Shown here piece after piece: positions 18,311 through 27,464 of a stretch of 64,000 nucleotides of DNA (position 1 is its first letter; each line of letters begins with the position of its first letter). The position numbers were made by a program, and so were the translations under genes. The DNA is from Rhodothermales bacterium (GTDB lineage: Bacteria; Bacteroidota; Rhodothermia; Rhodothermales; Bin80): NCBI GenBank assembly GCA_958296045.1, contig CATQHT010000003.1, positions 2,730,814 to 2,794,813 on the forward strand, given 5' to 3'. The notes beneath the pieces were generated by a model, which saw only the letters and a program-made list of their open reading frames with translations, made no database searches and was not told the origin of the DNA.

Positions 18311-19606
18311 TCAGCTGTCCGCCTTGTCCGCAATGCCGTGCGCAATGATGTACTCCATAGCATCGACGAAGCGGTCCAGCTCTTCCAGTGTGGTGAACAC
18401 GTTGGCAGTGACACGCAACCCCTCGAATTCTGGATGCTTGATGGGAGTGGCGATGATGCGGTGGGCATTCCACAGATAGGTGCCCACATCAGTGGTGTCC
18501 ACCCCTTCAATCTGCACCGTACCGATACAACAGGAATACTCAGGTTTAAGGCTCGTGTGCAGGCGCACACGGTCACGCTCTAGCAATGGCTTGGCCCAGT
18601 AGTCCCGCAGATAGCGCAAGCGCTCCTCTTTGCGCTTAGCGCCAATACCCTGGTGAAACGTTAGTGCCTCCGCAATAGCGATGTAGTTGGCGGCCGGGTG
18701 CGTACCGATCTCCTCAAACTTGCGGATGTCCTCGTCCATCCCTTCTGGAGCTGCCATCAGCGGCCACAGCCCGCCAACCTTGTCCCGGCGCACGTACAGC
18801 ATGCCCGTGCCGTGAGGGGCCAGCAGCCACTTGTGCAGGCTCGTCGCATAGTAGTCGCAGTCCAGGTCCTCAATCGTGAAGTCAAAGTGCCCGAATGTGT
18901 GAGCGCCGTCTACAATGACCGGTATGCCACGCGCACGCGCCATCTGTACTACACCCTTAACGGGCAAAATCTGCCCGGTAATGTTGATCATATGGCACAT
19001 CAGAATGAGACGCGTCTTTGGCGTGATGTGCGACTCGAAAAGGCGCACGATCTCGTCGGGGTCCTCCGAAGGGATTGGGACCGGAAACTGCACCAGCCGG
19101 ATGCCGTCACGCCGCTCGCGCTGCTTGAAAGTGGTGATCATGCGCCCGTAATCCTGCGTGGTGGTGAGCACCTCGTCACCCGCCTTCAGGTCAAACCCGA
19201 GCTGACAGATCTGGAGACCCTCCGACGAATTGCGCGTCAGTGCCACCTCCTCCGCGTCGCACCCGAATGCCCGCGCCAGCCGCTGCCGGACACCCTCACG
19301 CTGCGGCTCAAGGATGCGCCACATAGTGTATACCGGTGCCTCATTGGAATAGTCCAGATGGCCCTTCATCGCCTCCTGGACGATGGCCGGAGACGGACTG
19401 ACCCCGCCGCTGTTGAGGTTGATCAGGCTGCGGTCGATCGAGAACGCCTGCTGCACTCTAAGCCAGAAGGACTCGTCGCGAGCAATCTCGCGCGCCGAAC
19501 CGCGTATGCCCGTTATAGCCTCCAGCGTGCGCGGGATCGCGCCGGGGACCAAGGCTGCGCCCATAGCTCCGGCTGCCTGTAGAAATGAACGTCGCCCGAT
19601 CATCAT
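18311..19606 (-). CDS. Tat-exported class V aminotransferase (isopenicillin-N-epimerase-like, PLP)
   Basis: About 431 residues starting at the ATG at 19606, which puts the twin-arginine signal at the N-terminus: GRRSFLQAAGAMGAALVPG. The catalytic domain shows the class V aminotransferase/cysteine-desulfurase fold: TRNSSEGLQICQLGF, VDGAHTFGH (the PLP-contacting Asp) and TSLHKWLLAPHGTGMLYV, which supplies the PLP-binding Lys. Exported members of this family are common in Bacteroidota and annotated as isopenicillin N epimerase-like, but the substrate is unknown. An in-frame start at 19642 would place 12 residues before the Tat motif. The gene diverges from the GH113-like gene, with only ~54 bp between starts for both promoters. 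Confidence 0.88.
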   Translation of the reverse strand: MMIGRRSFLQAAGAMGAALVPGAIPRTLEAITGIRGSAREIARDESFWLRVQQAFSIDRSLINLNSGGVSPSPAIVQEAMKGHLDYSNEAPVYTMWRILEPQREGVRQRLARAFGCDAEEVALTRNSSEGLQICQLGFDLKAGDEVLTTTQDYGRMITTFKQRERRDGIRLVQFPVPIPSEDPDEIVRLFESHITPKTRLILMCHMINITGQILPVKGVVQMARARGIPVIVDGAHTFGHFDFTIEDLDCDYYATSLHKWLLAPHGTGMLYVRRDKVGGLWPLMAAPEGMDEDIRKFEEIGTHPAANYIAIAEALTFHQGIGAKRKEERLRYLRDYWAKPLLERDRVRLHTSLKPEYSCCIGTVQIEGVDTTDVGTYLWNAHRIIATPIKHPEFEGLRVTANVFTTLEELDRFVDAMEYIIAHGIADKADS

Positions 19607-19660
19607 GATGGAACCTCCAGAACTATGAAACCGCTGTTCCACTCATAGATAAGACTTGCG

Positions 19661-20740
19661 ATGCAATTCTGCAAGACTTTGGTGCCTGCAGCGGGAAAGG
19701 TCCTTGTTGGTGCATTGTGCACGGTGCTGATACTTGCACATTGCGGCCAGAACGCGGCTAACACAGGTCACCGTGCCAAAGTGCAGTCGGTGACGCTTGA
19801 TGCCCGTCGCAAGCCACCGCCTAATGCCTTGCAGGATTTGGCCGCCATGGGCGTGACTCACATCACCCTGATCACTTTCGCGTACCAGCCAGAGACGAAT
19901 CAGGCGACTCTGCGCATGCAGACGGATGCCCACTGGTTCAGCGAGAGTGACTCTGGCATCCGGGCCCTTGCGCGTCAAGCCGACAGCCTGGGCATGCACA
20001 TCATCCTGAAGCCGCACATCTGGGTCGACAGCTACAGGACAGCCGGCCAGACACGTTCTGAGATCGGCTTTGAGACGCAAGCCCGCTGGCAGGCATGGGA
20101 AGCCCAGTACCATGCCTTCATAATGCATTATGCGCGCCTTGCCAGCGAGGTTGATGCGGCTATGCTGGTCGTGGGGACGGAGCTGTTCCGCCCTGCGCGT
20201 GAAAGACCCGCATTCTGGCGGGCGCTCATCGCGGATGTGCGCCAAGTGTACCCGGGATCGCTGACCTATGCGGCCAACTGGTGGGAGGAATTTGAGGCGA
20301 TCACCTTCTGGGATGCTTTGGACTATATCGGTGTGCAGGCTTACTTCGAGCTGAGCCAGGAAGCGGACCCTTCCCATGAGGTGCTCCTGCAGGCATGGGA
20401 GCCTTATAAGGCCGCGCTGGCGACGTTGTCCCGAAGAACACAGCGTCCGGTGCTGTTCACAGAGCTTGGCTACCGAAACGTACCGGACGCGGCCGCCAAG
20501 CCATGGCGATGGCCCTCCCGGCAGGAGGCCGATAGGGTGGAGCCAGCCGATGCGCTGCAGGCCCGCCTGTTTGATGTGTTCTTTGAATGTCTATGGCACG
20601 AGCCATGGTTCGAAGGCGTGATTCTCTGGAAATGGGTGCCAGAGAACAGCCGATTCCGTCGCAACTACCTTGACTTTTCTCCGCAGCGCAAGCCGGCGCA
20701 AGCAGTAATCACACGCTGGTTTACAGGAAATCCGGGCTGA
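19661..20740 (+). CDS. GH113-like glycoside hydrolase lipoprotein
   Basis: A 359-residue protein with a lipoprotein signal (VLVGALCTVLILAHC, Cys ~28). The rest reads as a TIM-barrel glycosidase: QDLAAMGVTHITLITFAYQ, LGMHIILKPHIWV, MLVVGTELFRP (acid/base Glu) and PVLFTELGYRN (nucleophile Glu near the end), with WKWVPE closing the barrel. Strand order and the paired GTEL/FTELGYR motifs match family GH113, known for beta-mannan-type activities, though specificity cannot be read here. It probably sits on a membrane surface facing the periplasm. The next gene, an alpha/beta hydrolase lipoprotein, starts 12 bp downstream and may be cotranscribed. Confidence 0.8.
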   Translation: MQFCKTLVPAAGKVLVGALCTVLILAHCGQNAANTGHRAKVQSVTLDARRKPPPNALQDLAAMGVTHITLITFAYQPETNQATLRMQTDAHWFSESDSGIRALARQADSLGMHIILKPHIWVDSYRTAGQTRSEIGFETQARWQAWEAQYHAFIMHYARLASEVDAAMLVVGTELFRPARERPAFWRALIADVRQVYPGSLTYAANWWEEFEAITFWDALDYIGVQAYFELSQEADPSHEVLLQAWEPYKAALATLSRRTQRPVLFTELGYRNVPDAAAKPWRWPSRQEADRVEPADALQARLFDVFFECLWHEPWFEGVILWKWVPENSRFRRNYLDFSPQRKPAQAVITRWFTGNPG

Positions 20741-20752
20741 GCCCGACTGACT

Positions 20753-22000
20753 ATGGCTGCAAGCCTCCCTTCACCATCGTTGTTGGTAGCACCACACGGG
20801 CATGTTCGCTGGGGGGCCGCCGCTTGGGTGCGTGTCTCTCTGGTTCTGTCGCTAGTTGCAGCCTCGTGTGACACCGATCCGGGCAGCAGCGCCCCTCCAC
20901 CGCGCGAAGGACGCGGCGCCACCCTCAGCGTGACTGAGCTATACACGTTGTCGCTTCAGGAAACCAATGACCGCCTTAAGGCTCTTGGAGTGCCGGTGAC
21001 CGCCCGCTATGGTGTTCGCAGCTTCAAGCTGATTTATGAAACAGTAGATGCGCAGGGCGAGCCTGTCCAGGCTTCCGGTGCTGTGGTGGCACCAAGCCCC
21101 GTACTGGGCACAATGGATATCCTGAGCTTTCAGCATGGAACGATTCTGCGCCGCGGAGGAGCCCCTTCCCAAAGCGAAGGCGCCCAGTTTATCGGTATCG
21201 GATATGCGGCAGACGGGTACCTGTCGGTGCTTCCAGATCTCTTGGGTCTGGGCGAAAGCCAGGGCCTTCATCCTTACCACCACGCAGCGACGGCAGGGAC
21301 GGCCGTGGTGGACATGCTTCGCGCCACCTCGGACCTAGCTGCAGCCAAAGGGTGGATGCTGAGCGGACAGCTGTTTCTGACTGGATACTCCCAGGGCGGC
21401 TACACGGCTATGGCTGTGCATCGCGCCTTGGAGGAAGACTATGCGGACGAATTCACCGTGATGGCTTCAGCACCCATGGCTGGGGCGTATGACCTGTCTG
21501 GCGTAATGACCGAAACGATCCTGAGCACCGAACCGTACCCCTCTCCCTATTACTTGCCGTACCTGATCTTGGCGTACAACGAAGTGTACGGGCTCTACGA
21601 CGATCCTTCAGAATTCCTTGTCAGTCCCTACGATACACTGCTACCTCCGCTGTTTGACGGCACCCATGGCGAGGGCGAAGTTAACGCGCTCTTGCCCGAT
21701 GTCCCGCGCGAAATACTCAATCCGGCGTTGCTGGCGGCGTTTGAGCAGGACCCGAACCACATGTTTAGGCTGGTGCTTGCCGAGAATGACGTGCATCGCT
21801 GGGCTCCGAAGGCTCCGATACGGATGTACCACTGTGCTGGGGACCGCCATGTTCCGATCGCCAATGCGCATGCGGCCCTGGAAGGCCTCAAGGGTGGCAG
21901 CGCGTCCGTGGAGCTGATAGAGCCGGTGCAGGACGCGGATCACTTCGGATGCGCCGCGTATGCGATCTATTCGGGCAAAGCATGGATTGACACGTTTTGA
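20753..22000 (+). CDS. Secreted alpha/beta hydrolase (lipase/esterase-like lipoprotein)
   Basis: A 415-residue protein with a lipoprotein-type leader (VRVSLVLSLVAASC, Cys ~42), though its N-terminus is long and the true start may be internal. The hydrolase core has an oxyanion-type HGT motif (LSFQHGTILRRGG), the nucleophile elbow TGYSQGGYTAM (Ser213), an acid in HCAGDRHVP and the base in DADHFGCAAY at the C-terminus. It resembles secretory lipases and large esterases that act on acyl chains or polyesters. It lies 12 bp after the GH113-like gene, suggesting a secreted-enzyme operon. Substrate is unknown. Confidence 0.83.
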   Translation: MAASLPSPSLLVAPHGHVRWGAAAWVRVSLVLSLVAASCDTDPGSSAPPPREGRGATLSVTELYTLSLQETNDRLKALGVPVTARYGVRSFKLIYETVDAQGEPVQASGAVVAPSPVLGTMDILSFQHGTILRRGGAPSQSEGAQFIGIGYAADGYLSVLPDLLGLGESQGLHPYHHAATAGTAVVDMLRATSDLAAAKGWMLSGQLFLTGYSQGGYTAMAVHRALEEDYADEFTVMASAPMAGAYDLSGVMTETILSTEPYPSPYYLPYLILAYNEVYGLYDDPSEFLVSPYDTLLPPLFDGTHGEGEVNALLPDVPREILNPALLAAFEQDPNHMFRLVLAENDVHRWAPKAPIRMYHCAGDRHVPIANAHAALEGLKGGSASVELIEPVQDADHFGCAAYAIYSGKAWIDTF

Positions 22001-22054
22001 TGAGGAGATAGCGCGAGCAAACCCCGTGAATCCCACAGAGCAAGCGTATCAGGC

Positions 22055-22520
22055 GTGCGTGGCGCCCAGTGCTGCTACGAACAGCTCTACCTCACTTCCA
22101 CAGACAGACTGGGTCACCACCTGCTGCGGGGATTCGTGCCGAACACGCGGCGCACCGGAGACGGCGGGATCGACGGCCAGGCGACACTAGCGACGAAACC
22201 CGCCGACTACAAGTCTCGGCTGGCACGGGCCCAGGTGAAGGGCGGGAAGTTCAACCTGTCCCAGTTGCGTGATTTCCTGCACGTCACGGACGCACAGAAG
22301 GCCGCTCTCGGCGTCTACGTCACCCTGGAGCCCGGTTACGAGTCAGAACGCCAAGATCGCGGCCTACGGGCTTGGAACGGTGGCTGTGGGAGTCGACCAG
22401 TACCAACGGTGCCAGTTGTGGTCTATCGCGGACTACTTCGACGACCAGCGGCCGCACCTACCCACCATGACCGACCCCTACACTGGGAAACCGCTAGCCC
22501 AAGGAGAGATGTTCGAATGA
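22055..22520 (+). pseudogene. C-terminal remnant of a DNA methyltransferase with Mrr-like domain, frameshifted
   Basis: Two reading frames together encode the C-terminal part of a DNA methyltransferase carrying an Mrr-type nuclease-like domain. The first frame gives FVPNTRRTGDGGIDGQATLATK and AQVKGGKFNLSQLRDF, where D-G-G-I-D-G and QVK match the Mrr D...QxK core. At about 22335 the frame shifts and the second frame continues with KIAAYGLGTVAVG, QLWSIADYFDDQ and a PTMTDPYTGKPL ending at 22520. The methyltransferase catalytic part is absent upstream. The first ~25 codons are not recognisable. It is a dead fragment at the left edge of a stretch with foreign-looking composition. Confidence 0.78.
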
Positions 22521-22690
22521 CCGACAAGCCGTTCGACGTGAAGGCGACCAACCCGCGCTACAAGGGCGAGAAGATGAGCGACATGGCGCGGGCACTCCTG
22601 TTGCACACAGACCCGGAACGACGGGCTGCGAAGATCGCGGAATGGAAGGCGGAACGCCGGTCTGTCACGGACGGAAAGGTCGCGGAGTGA
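22517..22690 (+). CDS. Small protein of unknown function following the methyltransferase remnant
   Basis: A 57-residue, highly charged protein (MTDKPFDVKATNPRYKGEKM, then an alanine- and arginine-rich helix with AAKIAEWKAERR). The ATG overlaps the TGA of the methyltransferase remnant (ATGA), a spacing typical of coupled genes, and a GGAGA lies about 11 bases upstream. It looks complete, unlike the gene before it. It may have been an accessory of the lost restriction-modification gene. Function unknown. Confidence 0.5.
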   Translation: MTDKPFDVKATNPRYKGEKMSDMARALLLHTDPERRAAKIAEWKAERRSVTDGKVAE

Positions 22691-23031
22691 TCGCACCGCC
22701 GTCAAGTCATCTTTATAATCCCCCTACTTTGCCCGGGCCGGTACGCATGCCCAGCTGTTCGAATGACGCTGAAGGGAGCGCGGGCGCTGCGCTGTCGGCC
22801 AGAATCCGGACAACGACCAACTACCCTATCGGACGGAGTGTGCGGACGGTGACGCGATGGACACCAAGCTCGTTCGCCGTTCCCACGAGCATCCGGGTCT
22901 CCAATCCGGCGCTCGCGACACCGATGGTCGCAGGGCGTGGATCTACCAGGCCCCTTGGTGAACTCGACTATGCATTACGCGGCTTCTCCCGTCGTCAGCG
23001 GTGCGACCCGCGAGCGCGGCGTCCACGAAGC

Positions 23032-24189
23032 ATGGAATCGATCCCGGCGCCCGTCCGTCTCGCCCTCACCCTGACGACCGCCCTCTCCTCCTGCGAAGCC
23101 AAAGCGCCGGCGGGGGAACCAACCCGCGAGACGCTTGCCAGCGGAGTGGTGCTCGTGCGTTGTCCCGACCTCCCCGCCATCGACTTCATCGGGCCCGAAC
23201 TCGCTGAAGCACATGTCGATCTCCAGTTCGGCAGCGCGGAGGGGGACGACCCCAATTTCACCTTCGGCGCCATTCGCGTTCAGGCAGCCAGCGACGGCAC
23301 CATCTATGTGCTGGACCAACAGGCCGCCGAGGTTCGCGTTTTCGACTCCGACGGCCGGTACCTGAGAACGATCGTGCGGCGGGGCGAGGGACCGGGCGAG
23401 ATCGGCGCCGCCAACGGGATCTTCCTCTCGGGAGACACCCTGTTGTGAATCAACGACACCCGACAGTTCACGATCATCGGGGAGAATACCGACGGGGAGG
23501 AGCTTCGGCGGTTCATCAAGCCGGTCATGCGCATCACGAGCAGCTGGGCGGGCGTGTTCGACGACCGGGGACGCTACTGGGGGGGGGGAGTCTCCCATTC
23601 GGACAACGCACCGGGCTTCCCACCCCCGACGGGACTGACTTCGTGGACCGGGCGGCACTACTTCAAGTCCCTTGACCTGTCCAGCGGAGCCATCGACTCG
23701 GTCCAACTCGGTGAACCACGTTTTCAGATCTACGCATACTCCACGCCTGACGCACCCTTCGGGTTCCTCCCACTGCGCGGACCGGCGAGCGCGGAGACAC
23801 GCTGCTTGTCATCGAAGCCGGCCTGCCCGGGCAACCGGTGACGGACGCAGACCGTTCCGCCTACGTCGACAGCATCGTCGAGGATCGTCCCGAACTGCGC
23901 CGCGAAGCGGAAGAGGTCGCGGCTCTCATGCCGGAAACAAAGCCCATGCTCGCACAGACGTTTGTGGACGATGAACACCGGCTCTGGGTGCAAAGGGTCA
24001 CCCCGGAGGGTGCCCCCGCGTTCTACGACCTGTTTTCTGCTGACGGCGATTACCTGGGCTCCGTCCGCCTCGGGTTCGTCGCGGCTGGGCCGCTGGTGAT
24101 CCGCCGCGGCACCATCTACACCTAGATCGAGGACGACCTCGAGGTGCCGTACGTGGTTAGGGCACCGTTGCTCTGGGATCGTTCGGAGA
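23032..24189 (+). pseudogene. Six-bladed beta-propeller lipoprotein gene, multiply disrupted
   Basis: Reading through three lesions recovers one protein: a leader ending in LTTALSSC, then propeller strands such as GTIYVLDQQAAEVRVFDSDG, GEGPGEIG, FDDRGRYWGGG, and later DEHRLWVQRVTP and FSADGDYLGSV. The first lesion is a TGA at 23446-23448 where a Trp is expected before INDTRQF. The second is a frame change near 23790. The third is a TAG at 24123-24125 before IEDDLEVPYVV, again at a likely Trp codon. The GEGPGE motif is typical of secreted six-bladed propellers common in Gemmatimonadota and Bacteroidota. A 10-G run lies at 23579-23588 but keeps frame. The gene is not functional. Confidence 0.8.
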
Positions 24190-25182
24190 TCACGATCCCT
24201 CCGCCCTCAACCGCCCCCGCCCGAACAAGCCGTTCGTCTCATCCAGGAACCGCGAACGCGCCAACTCGACGTATTCCCGGTCCACCTCGACTCCGACGCT
24301 GTTCCTTCCGGCCAGCACCGCCGCCACCGAAGTAGTTCCAGTCCCGAGGAACGGATCAAGCACCGTGTCGCCCACAAACGAGAACATGCGGATCAGCCGT
24401 GTCGCGAGTTCCCGCGGATACGGCGCCGGATGCTGCCGCGTCGACGCGCCCGGGATCGTCCAGATCTGCCGGAACCACTCGCGGTGCTCCGCCACCGAGA
24501 TCAAGCTCAGCACCCGCGCGGCGGGAGATGGGCTGCGATACCCGCCGGGCTTCCTCTGCATCAGGATGAACTCAATGTCGTTCTTGATCACCGCGTTGGG
24601 CTCATAGGGCTTGCCCAGGAATCCTCCGGCCCCGCCCATCTCGAAGTTGGCGTTGGCGATCTTGTACCAGACGATGGGGGCGAGGTTGTCGAACCCCAGT
24701 TGCCGGCACGATTCCTGAATGCTCGCGTGAAGCGGTACCACGACATGGCGGCCGTACTGACGCCGCGACAAACATACGTCGCCGACGACGATGACCAGGC
24801 GTCCGCCGGGCACCAGCACCCGGTGGCACTCCTTCCACACCCGGGCGAGTTCGGCGACAAACCGCTCGTAATCCCCGATCGCTCCGAGCTGGCTGTCCCC
24901 GTCGTTGTATTTCTTGAGGGTCCAGTAGGGCGGGGACGTCACCACCAGATGCACGGACCGGTTCGCGAGGCCCGAGAGGTCCCGCGCATCGCCCCTGATG
25001 ATGCGATGATCCGAGGCCAATTCCTGAACCGCGGCCGCAACCTTCGCCGACTCGGTGGAGTCCCTTGCCATTCCGGGGAGCGCAGTCTTCAGGGACTCGT
25101 CGGACAGTACCAGGTCTGGAAGGTGTCGTTCGACGACGGCCTCCAGCCCGGATTCGCGGGTCGCCAACTTCGGCGGTGTCAT
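24190..25182 (-). CDS. Type II DNA methyltransferase (beta-class order, TSPPYW)
   Basis: A 330-residue SAM-dependent DNA methyltransferase. Catalytic motif IV TSPPYW lies at residues 82-87 and SAM-binding motif I DPFLGTGTTSVAA begins at residue 276, so motif IV precedes motif I, the beta-class order of many N4-cytosine and N6-adenine enzymes. VLVPGGRLVIVVGD (motifs V-VI) and VGVEVDREYVELA (motif II) are also present. TSPPY favours N4-cytosine methylation but does not prove it. The start codon overlaps the stop of the upstream endonuclease gene by 4 bp (ATGA), so they form a restriction-modification operon. Codon use is GC-rich and differs from the core genes. Confidence 0.88.
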   Translation of the reverse strand: MTPPKLATRESGLEAVVERHLPDLVLSDESLKTALPGMARDSTESAKVAAAVQELASDHRIIRGDARDLSGLANRSVHLVVTSPPYWTLKKYNDGDSQLGAIGDYERFVAELARVWKECHRVLVPGGRLVIVVGDVCLSRRQYGRHVVVPLHASIQESCRQLGFDNLAPIVWYKIANANFEMGGAGGFLGKPYEPNAVIKNDIEFILMQRKPGGYRSPSPAARVLSLISVAEHREWFRQIWTIPGASTRQHPAPYPRELATRLIRMFSFVGDTVLDPFLGTGTTSVAAVLAGRNSVGVEVDREYVELARSRFLDETNGLFGRGRLRAEGS

Positions 25183-25781
25183 CGTGGGCGCTCCAGAACC
25201 GGATTGCGACGCCGCACGTCGGCGGTAAGGCGGTCGAAGAACGGCTTGGCATCGGCCTCGCTGGACACGAGCCGGGGACCATCGGAGAAGTCGACCTCAA
25301 CAAACAGGGACGCCTCGATCATCCCGATGCTCCAGGACGGGGGCCGGCGGTTCGACAAACGAGAGATCCTGCGCTTCAGCAGTTCAGACCAGGTGCTCTG
25401 GTGGGAGGGGCTGTACGAGTCCTCGGCGACATTGAAGAGCATGATGTAGCCGGTCACGATCTCCGGCGAGTACATCTGGACGTTCGTTACCTCGCCCATG
25501 AGATCGTCCACGCGATTCGGGACGGTGCCGCCGAGATTCTTCAAGAGGGACTTGAGCGAAATCGCCAGCCGGGGCTTGTGGTCCATGCTCCAGGCAACAT
25601 CCCAGGACTTCTCCCGCCCGCCTCCCGGCAGCTTGGCCTCCGTGACGGCACCGTCGAGTCCCCGCTGGGTCAGCTCCTCGATGCAGAACCGCGCCAACCC
25701 GTCCAACCGCCTGGTGGATGTCGCCTTCCCCTCGACCACCGCGATCCGGTACAGGTCGTCTACGGCTTCCTGGAGCTTCAT
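25179..25781 (-). CDS. Putative type II restriction endonuclease partner of the methyltransferase
   Basis: About 200 residues from the ATG at 25781 (a longer in-frame start at 25883 adds a low-complexity N-terminus). No named enzyme was recognised. A plausible PD-(D/E)XK core is visible: SWDVAWSMDHKPRLAISLKSLL, giving Asp61 and a SLK (Lys77) in the place of the usual ExK. After it comes NRVDDLMGEVTNVQMYSPEIVTGYI, a helix-strand segment often seen in restriction enzymes. The main argument is position: it immediately precedes and overlaps a type II methyltransferase by 4 bp. No controller (C) protein is visible upstream. Confidence 0.7.
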   Translation of the reverse strand: MKLQEAVDDLYRIAVVEGKATSTRRLDGLARFCIEELTQRGLDGAVTEAKLPGGGREKSWDVAWSMDHKPRLAISLKSLLKNLGGTVPNRVDDLMGEVTNVQMYSPEIVTGYIMLFNVAEDSYSPSHQSTWSELLKRRISRLSNRRPPSWSIGMIEASLFVEVDFSDGPRLVSSEADAKPFFDRLTADVRRRNPVLERPR

Positions 25782-26276
25782 TGGATTTCGCGTTCGTGGC
25801 TGGTCATCCTCCAAGGTAGGCTGCTCGCCGGGACGCGGGTATGGTCGGAGGGGAACGACGCGAAGCACCGGCATCCCCCGCAACTGATCTCCAGGTTCGT
25901 CATCCCGCCCTTCCTCAGCCCGTCCGCCTACAACCGCACGTAACGAACGTTCCAGGTCTGCGGCCCAGCCTTACCAGCGGATGCTGCGGATGTTGCATGG
26001 CCAGCCACCAGTAGAGCGCGAGCGCCGTCTCGGCCCGTGTGCAGCCGCCCGAACACTGGACCTCCACCGCTACAGGCTCTCTTCGCCCTGATGCGATGTG
26101 CACAGTCTTAAAGCAGGCAGGGCGTTCGGGTTGGGCCTACATGCTACACCCTGCCCATTTTGCTCACGCTGCGATGATCGTGGCCATGCTGCCCTGCCCC
26201 ATGCTTCGATTTAAGGGGATCCGGCGAACACTGATGTAACACCGGTGTTCGCAGTAACAGCCAGAAGTGGTCTATC
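25782..26276. other. Intergenic region between the R-M operon and the AAA ATPase gene
   Basis: About 500 bp without a supported gene. It must hold the promoter of the leftward R-M operon and that of the rightward ATPase gene. Short frames on both strands show no family motif. Composition changes across it from GC-rich (R-M side) to more balanced (ATPase side), which may mark the right edge of the imported stretch. Confidence 0.4.
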
Positions 26277-27464
26277 ATGACCGGTAATCCCCACACCTCG
26301 ATAGGGGCGGTAATGGACGGTGGCAGGGCCAGATACTTCCATGGCAGAGATGCAGTGTGGGACAAGTTTCAGACCATACTCAAGTCCGCATGGCGAGCGC
26401 GCGGCGGGACTGTATTCTTGGTCCAGGGGCCGCCCGGCGCAGGTAAGACCGCCATACTCCATGAGTTCGCAGACCGGGCAGAAAAAACTGGCCTCTGGGA
26501 TCACCGGCGCATCGAAATCGCCAGCCTGCACGATCCATGGGATTTGGCAGACGCATTGGGAGATCAGCGCTACTCAGATCGCACATCTTTCATTGCGGAG
26601 ACGGCGACTACAAAGGGAGCGGATTACATTGCGAACTACCAGCGAGAGATGCGTCGCAGTGAGGGCAAGGAGCGCTCTGGACCAACGCCCAAAATGCTGC
26701 TGCGATGGTATGTCGCAGGTCTGAAAAAGGGGCTACTGCTGACGCTGGACGAGGTTCAGAACCTTTCCGCGCACAAGGCCAATTTTGACAGGCGTCCGGT
26801 GACAATGGATGTGCTGGACATCATCCGCAACGCCACCGCTGGCGGCCCTGTGGTGCTGCTTGCAGGTGGGCTGGGCATTTCCATGAGCGTTCTGGGCGAT
26901 TTCGGGATGTCTCGGCTGTTCCGTGACTGCCTGCACAACATTGGTGTTTTGGATGAGGTCGCCGAGCGCAATGTGATTCGCGACTGGATCGTAAAGGGTG
27001 GCGAGGTAGGCGACAAGGTGCGTACGCACATACTCAATCGGTGGATAGACACTATTGCGGCGGAAACAGACGGATGGCCGCAACACATCCATTGCTTCGC
27101 GCCCGAGGCGGCGCGGTGGTTGAGGCGCCACGGCAGCCTCATGCCCGACGCGGTTCCCGAAGCGTTGATGGAGAGGGGTAAGGCTGACAAAAGCGCGTAC
27201 TATGCGCAGCGGGTGTCTTCAATCTATCCCCCGTATTGCGTAGCGCTTGCGGCGCTCGTTAAGCGGTATCCGAGTGTTGCAGGCTGGGATATGCTACACA
27301 TCATGCGTGCATTTCAGGAAGTTGGACTACCGGGCGATTCTTCCATGGGTACATTTCGCGAGGCTGTAAGCAAGGGTGTGTTGGCCGAGACCGAGGGGTT
27401 GTACAAGATTCCCATCCCGTCCATGCAGCGCTGGTTGCTGCATCATTACGGAGACAGAGGGTGA
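26277..27464 (+). CDS. Stand-alone AAA/STAND-like P-loop ATPase of unknown function
   Basis: A 395-residue ATPase with Walker A QGPPGAGKTAIL (residues ~51-61), Walker B LLLTLDEVQN (residues ~160), a sensor-like LLAGGLG strand and a helical C-terminal half ending in a winged-helix-like segment (IMRAFQEVGLP...VSKGVLAETEGLYKIPIPS). The layout resembles ORC/Cdc6- or STAND-type ATPases and the predicted ATP-binding proteins common in mobile regions of Bacteroidota. No partner gene accompanies it. The neighbourhood (R-M pair to the left, recombinase pseudogene and IS to the right) suggests a mobile or defence role, but that is inference. Confidence 0.78.
   Translation: MTGNPHTSIGAVMDGGRARYFHGRDAVWDKFQTILKSAWRARGGTVFLVQGPPGAGKTAILHEFADRAEKTGLWDHRRIEIASLHDPWDLADALGDQRYSDRTSFIAETATTKGADYIANYQREMRRSEGKERSGPTPKMLLRWYVAGLKKGLLLTLDEVQNLSAHKANFDRRPVTMDVLDIIRNATAGGPVVLLAGGLGISMSVLGDFGMSRLFRDCLHNIGVLDEVAERNVIRDWIVKGGEVGDKVRTHILNRWIDTIAAETDGWPQHIHCFAPEAARWLRRHGSLMPDAVPEALMERGKADKSAYYAQRVSSIYPPYCVALAALVKRYPSVAGWDMLHIMRAFQEVGLPGDSSMGTFREAVSKGVLAETEGLYKIPIPSMQRWLLHHYGDRG

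Noticed and set aside
18698-19582. Plus-strand ORF of 294 codons
   Set aside because: It is antisense to the class V aminotransferase, whose Tat signal and PLP lysine box are clear.
23579-23588. G10 run as a second phase-variation tract
   Set aside because: The run keeps the reading frame, encodes Trp-Gly-Gly-Gly in the propeller, and lies in a gene already disrupted elsewhere.
24430-25449. Long plus-strand ORF (339 codons) opposite the R-M operon
   Set aside because: It is antisense to the methyltransferase and nuclease genes, which have clear motifs and a 4-bp coupling overlap. The ORF has low-complexity composition and no motif, as expected for a GC-rich shadow frame.
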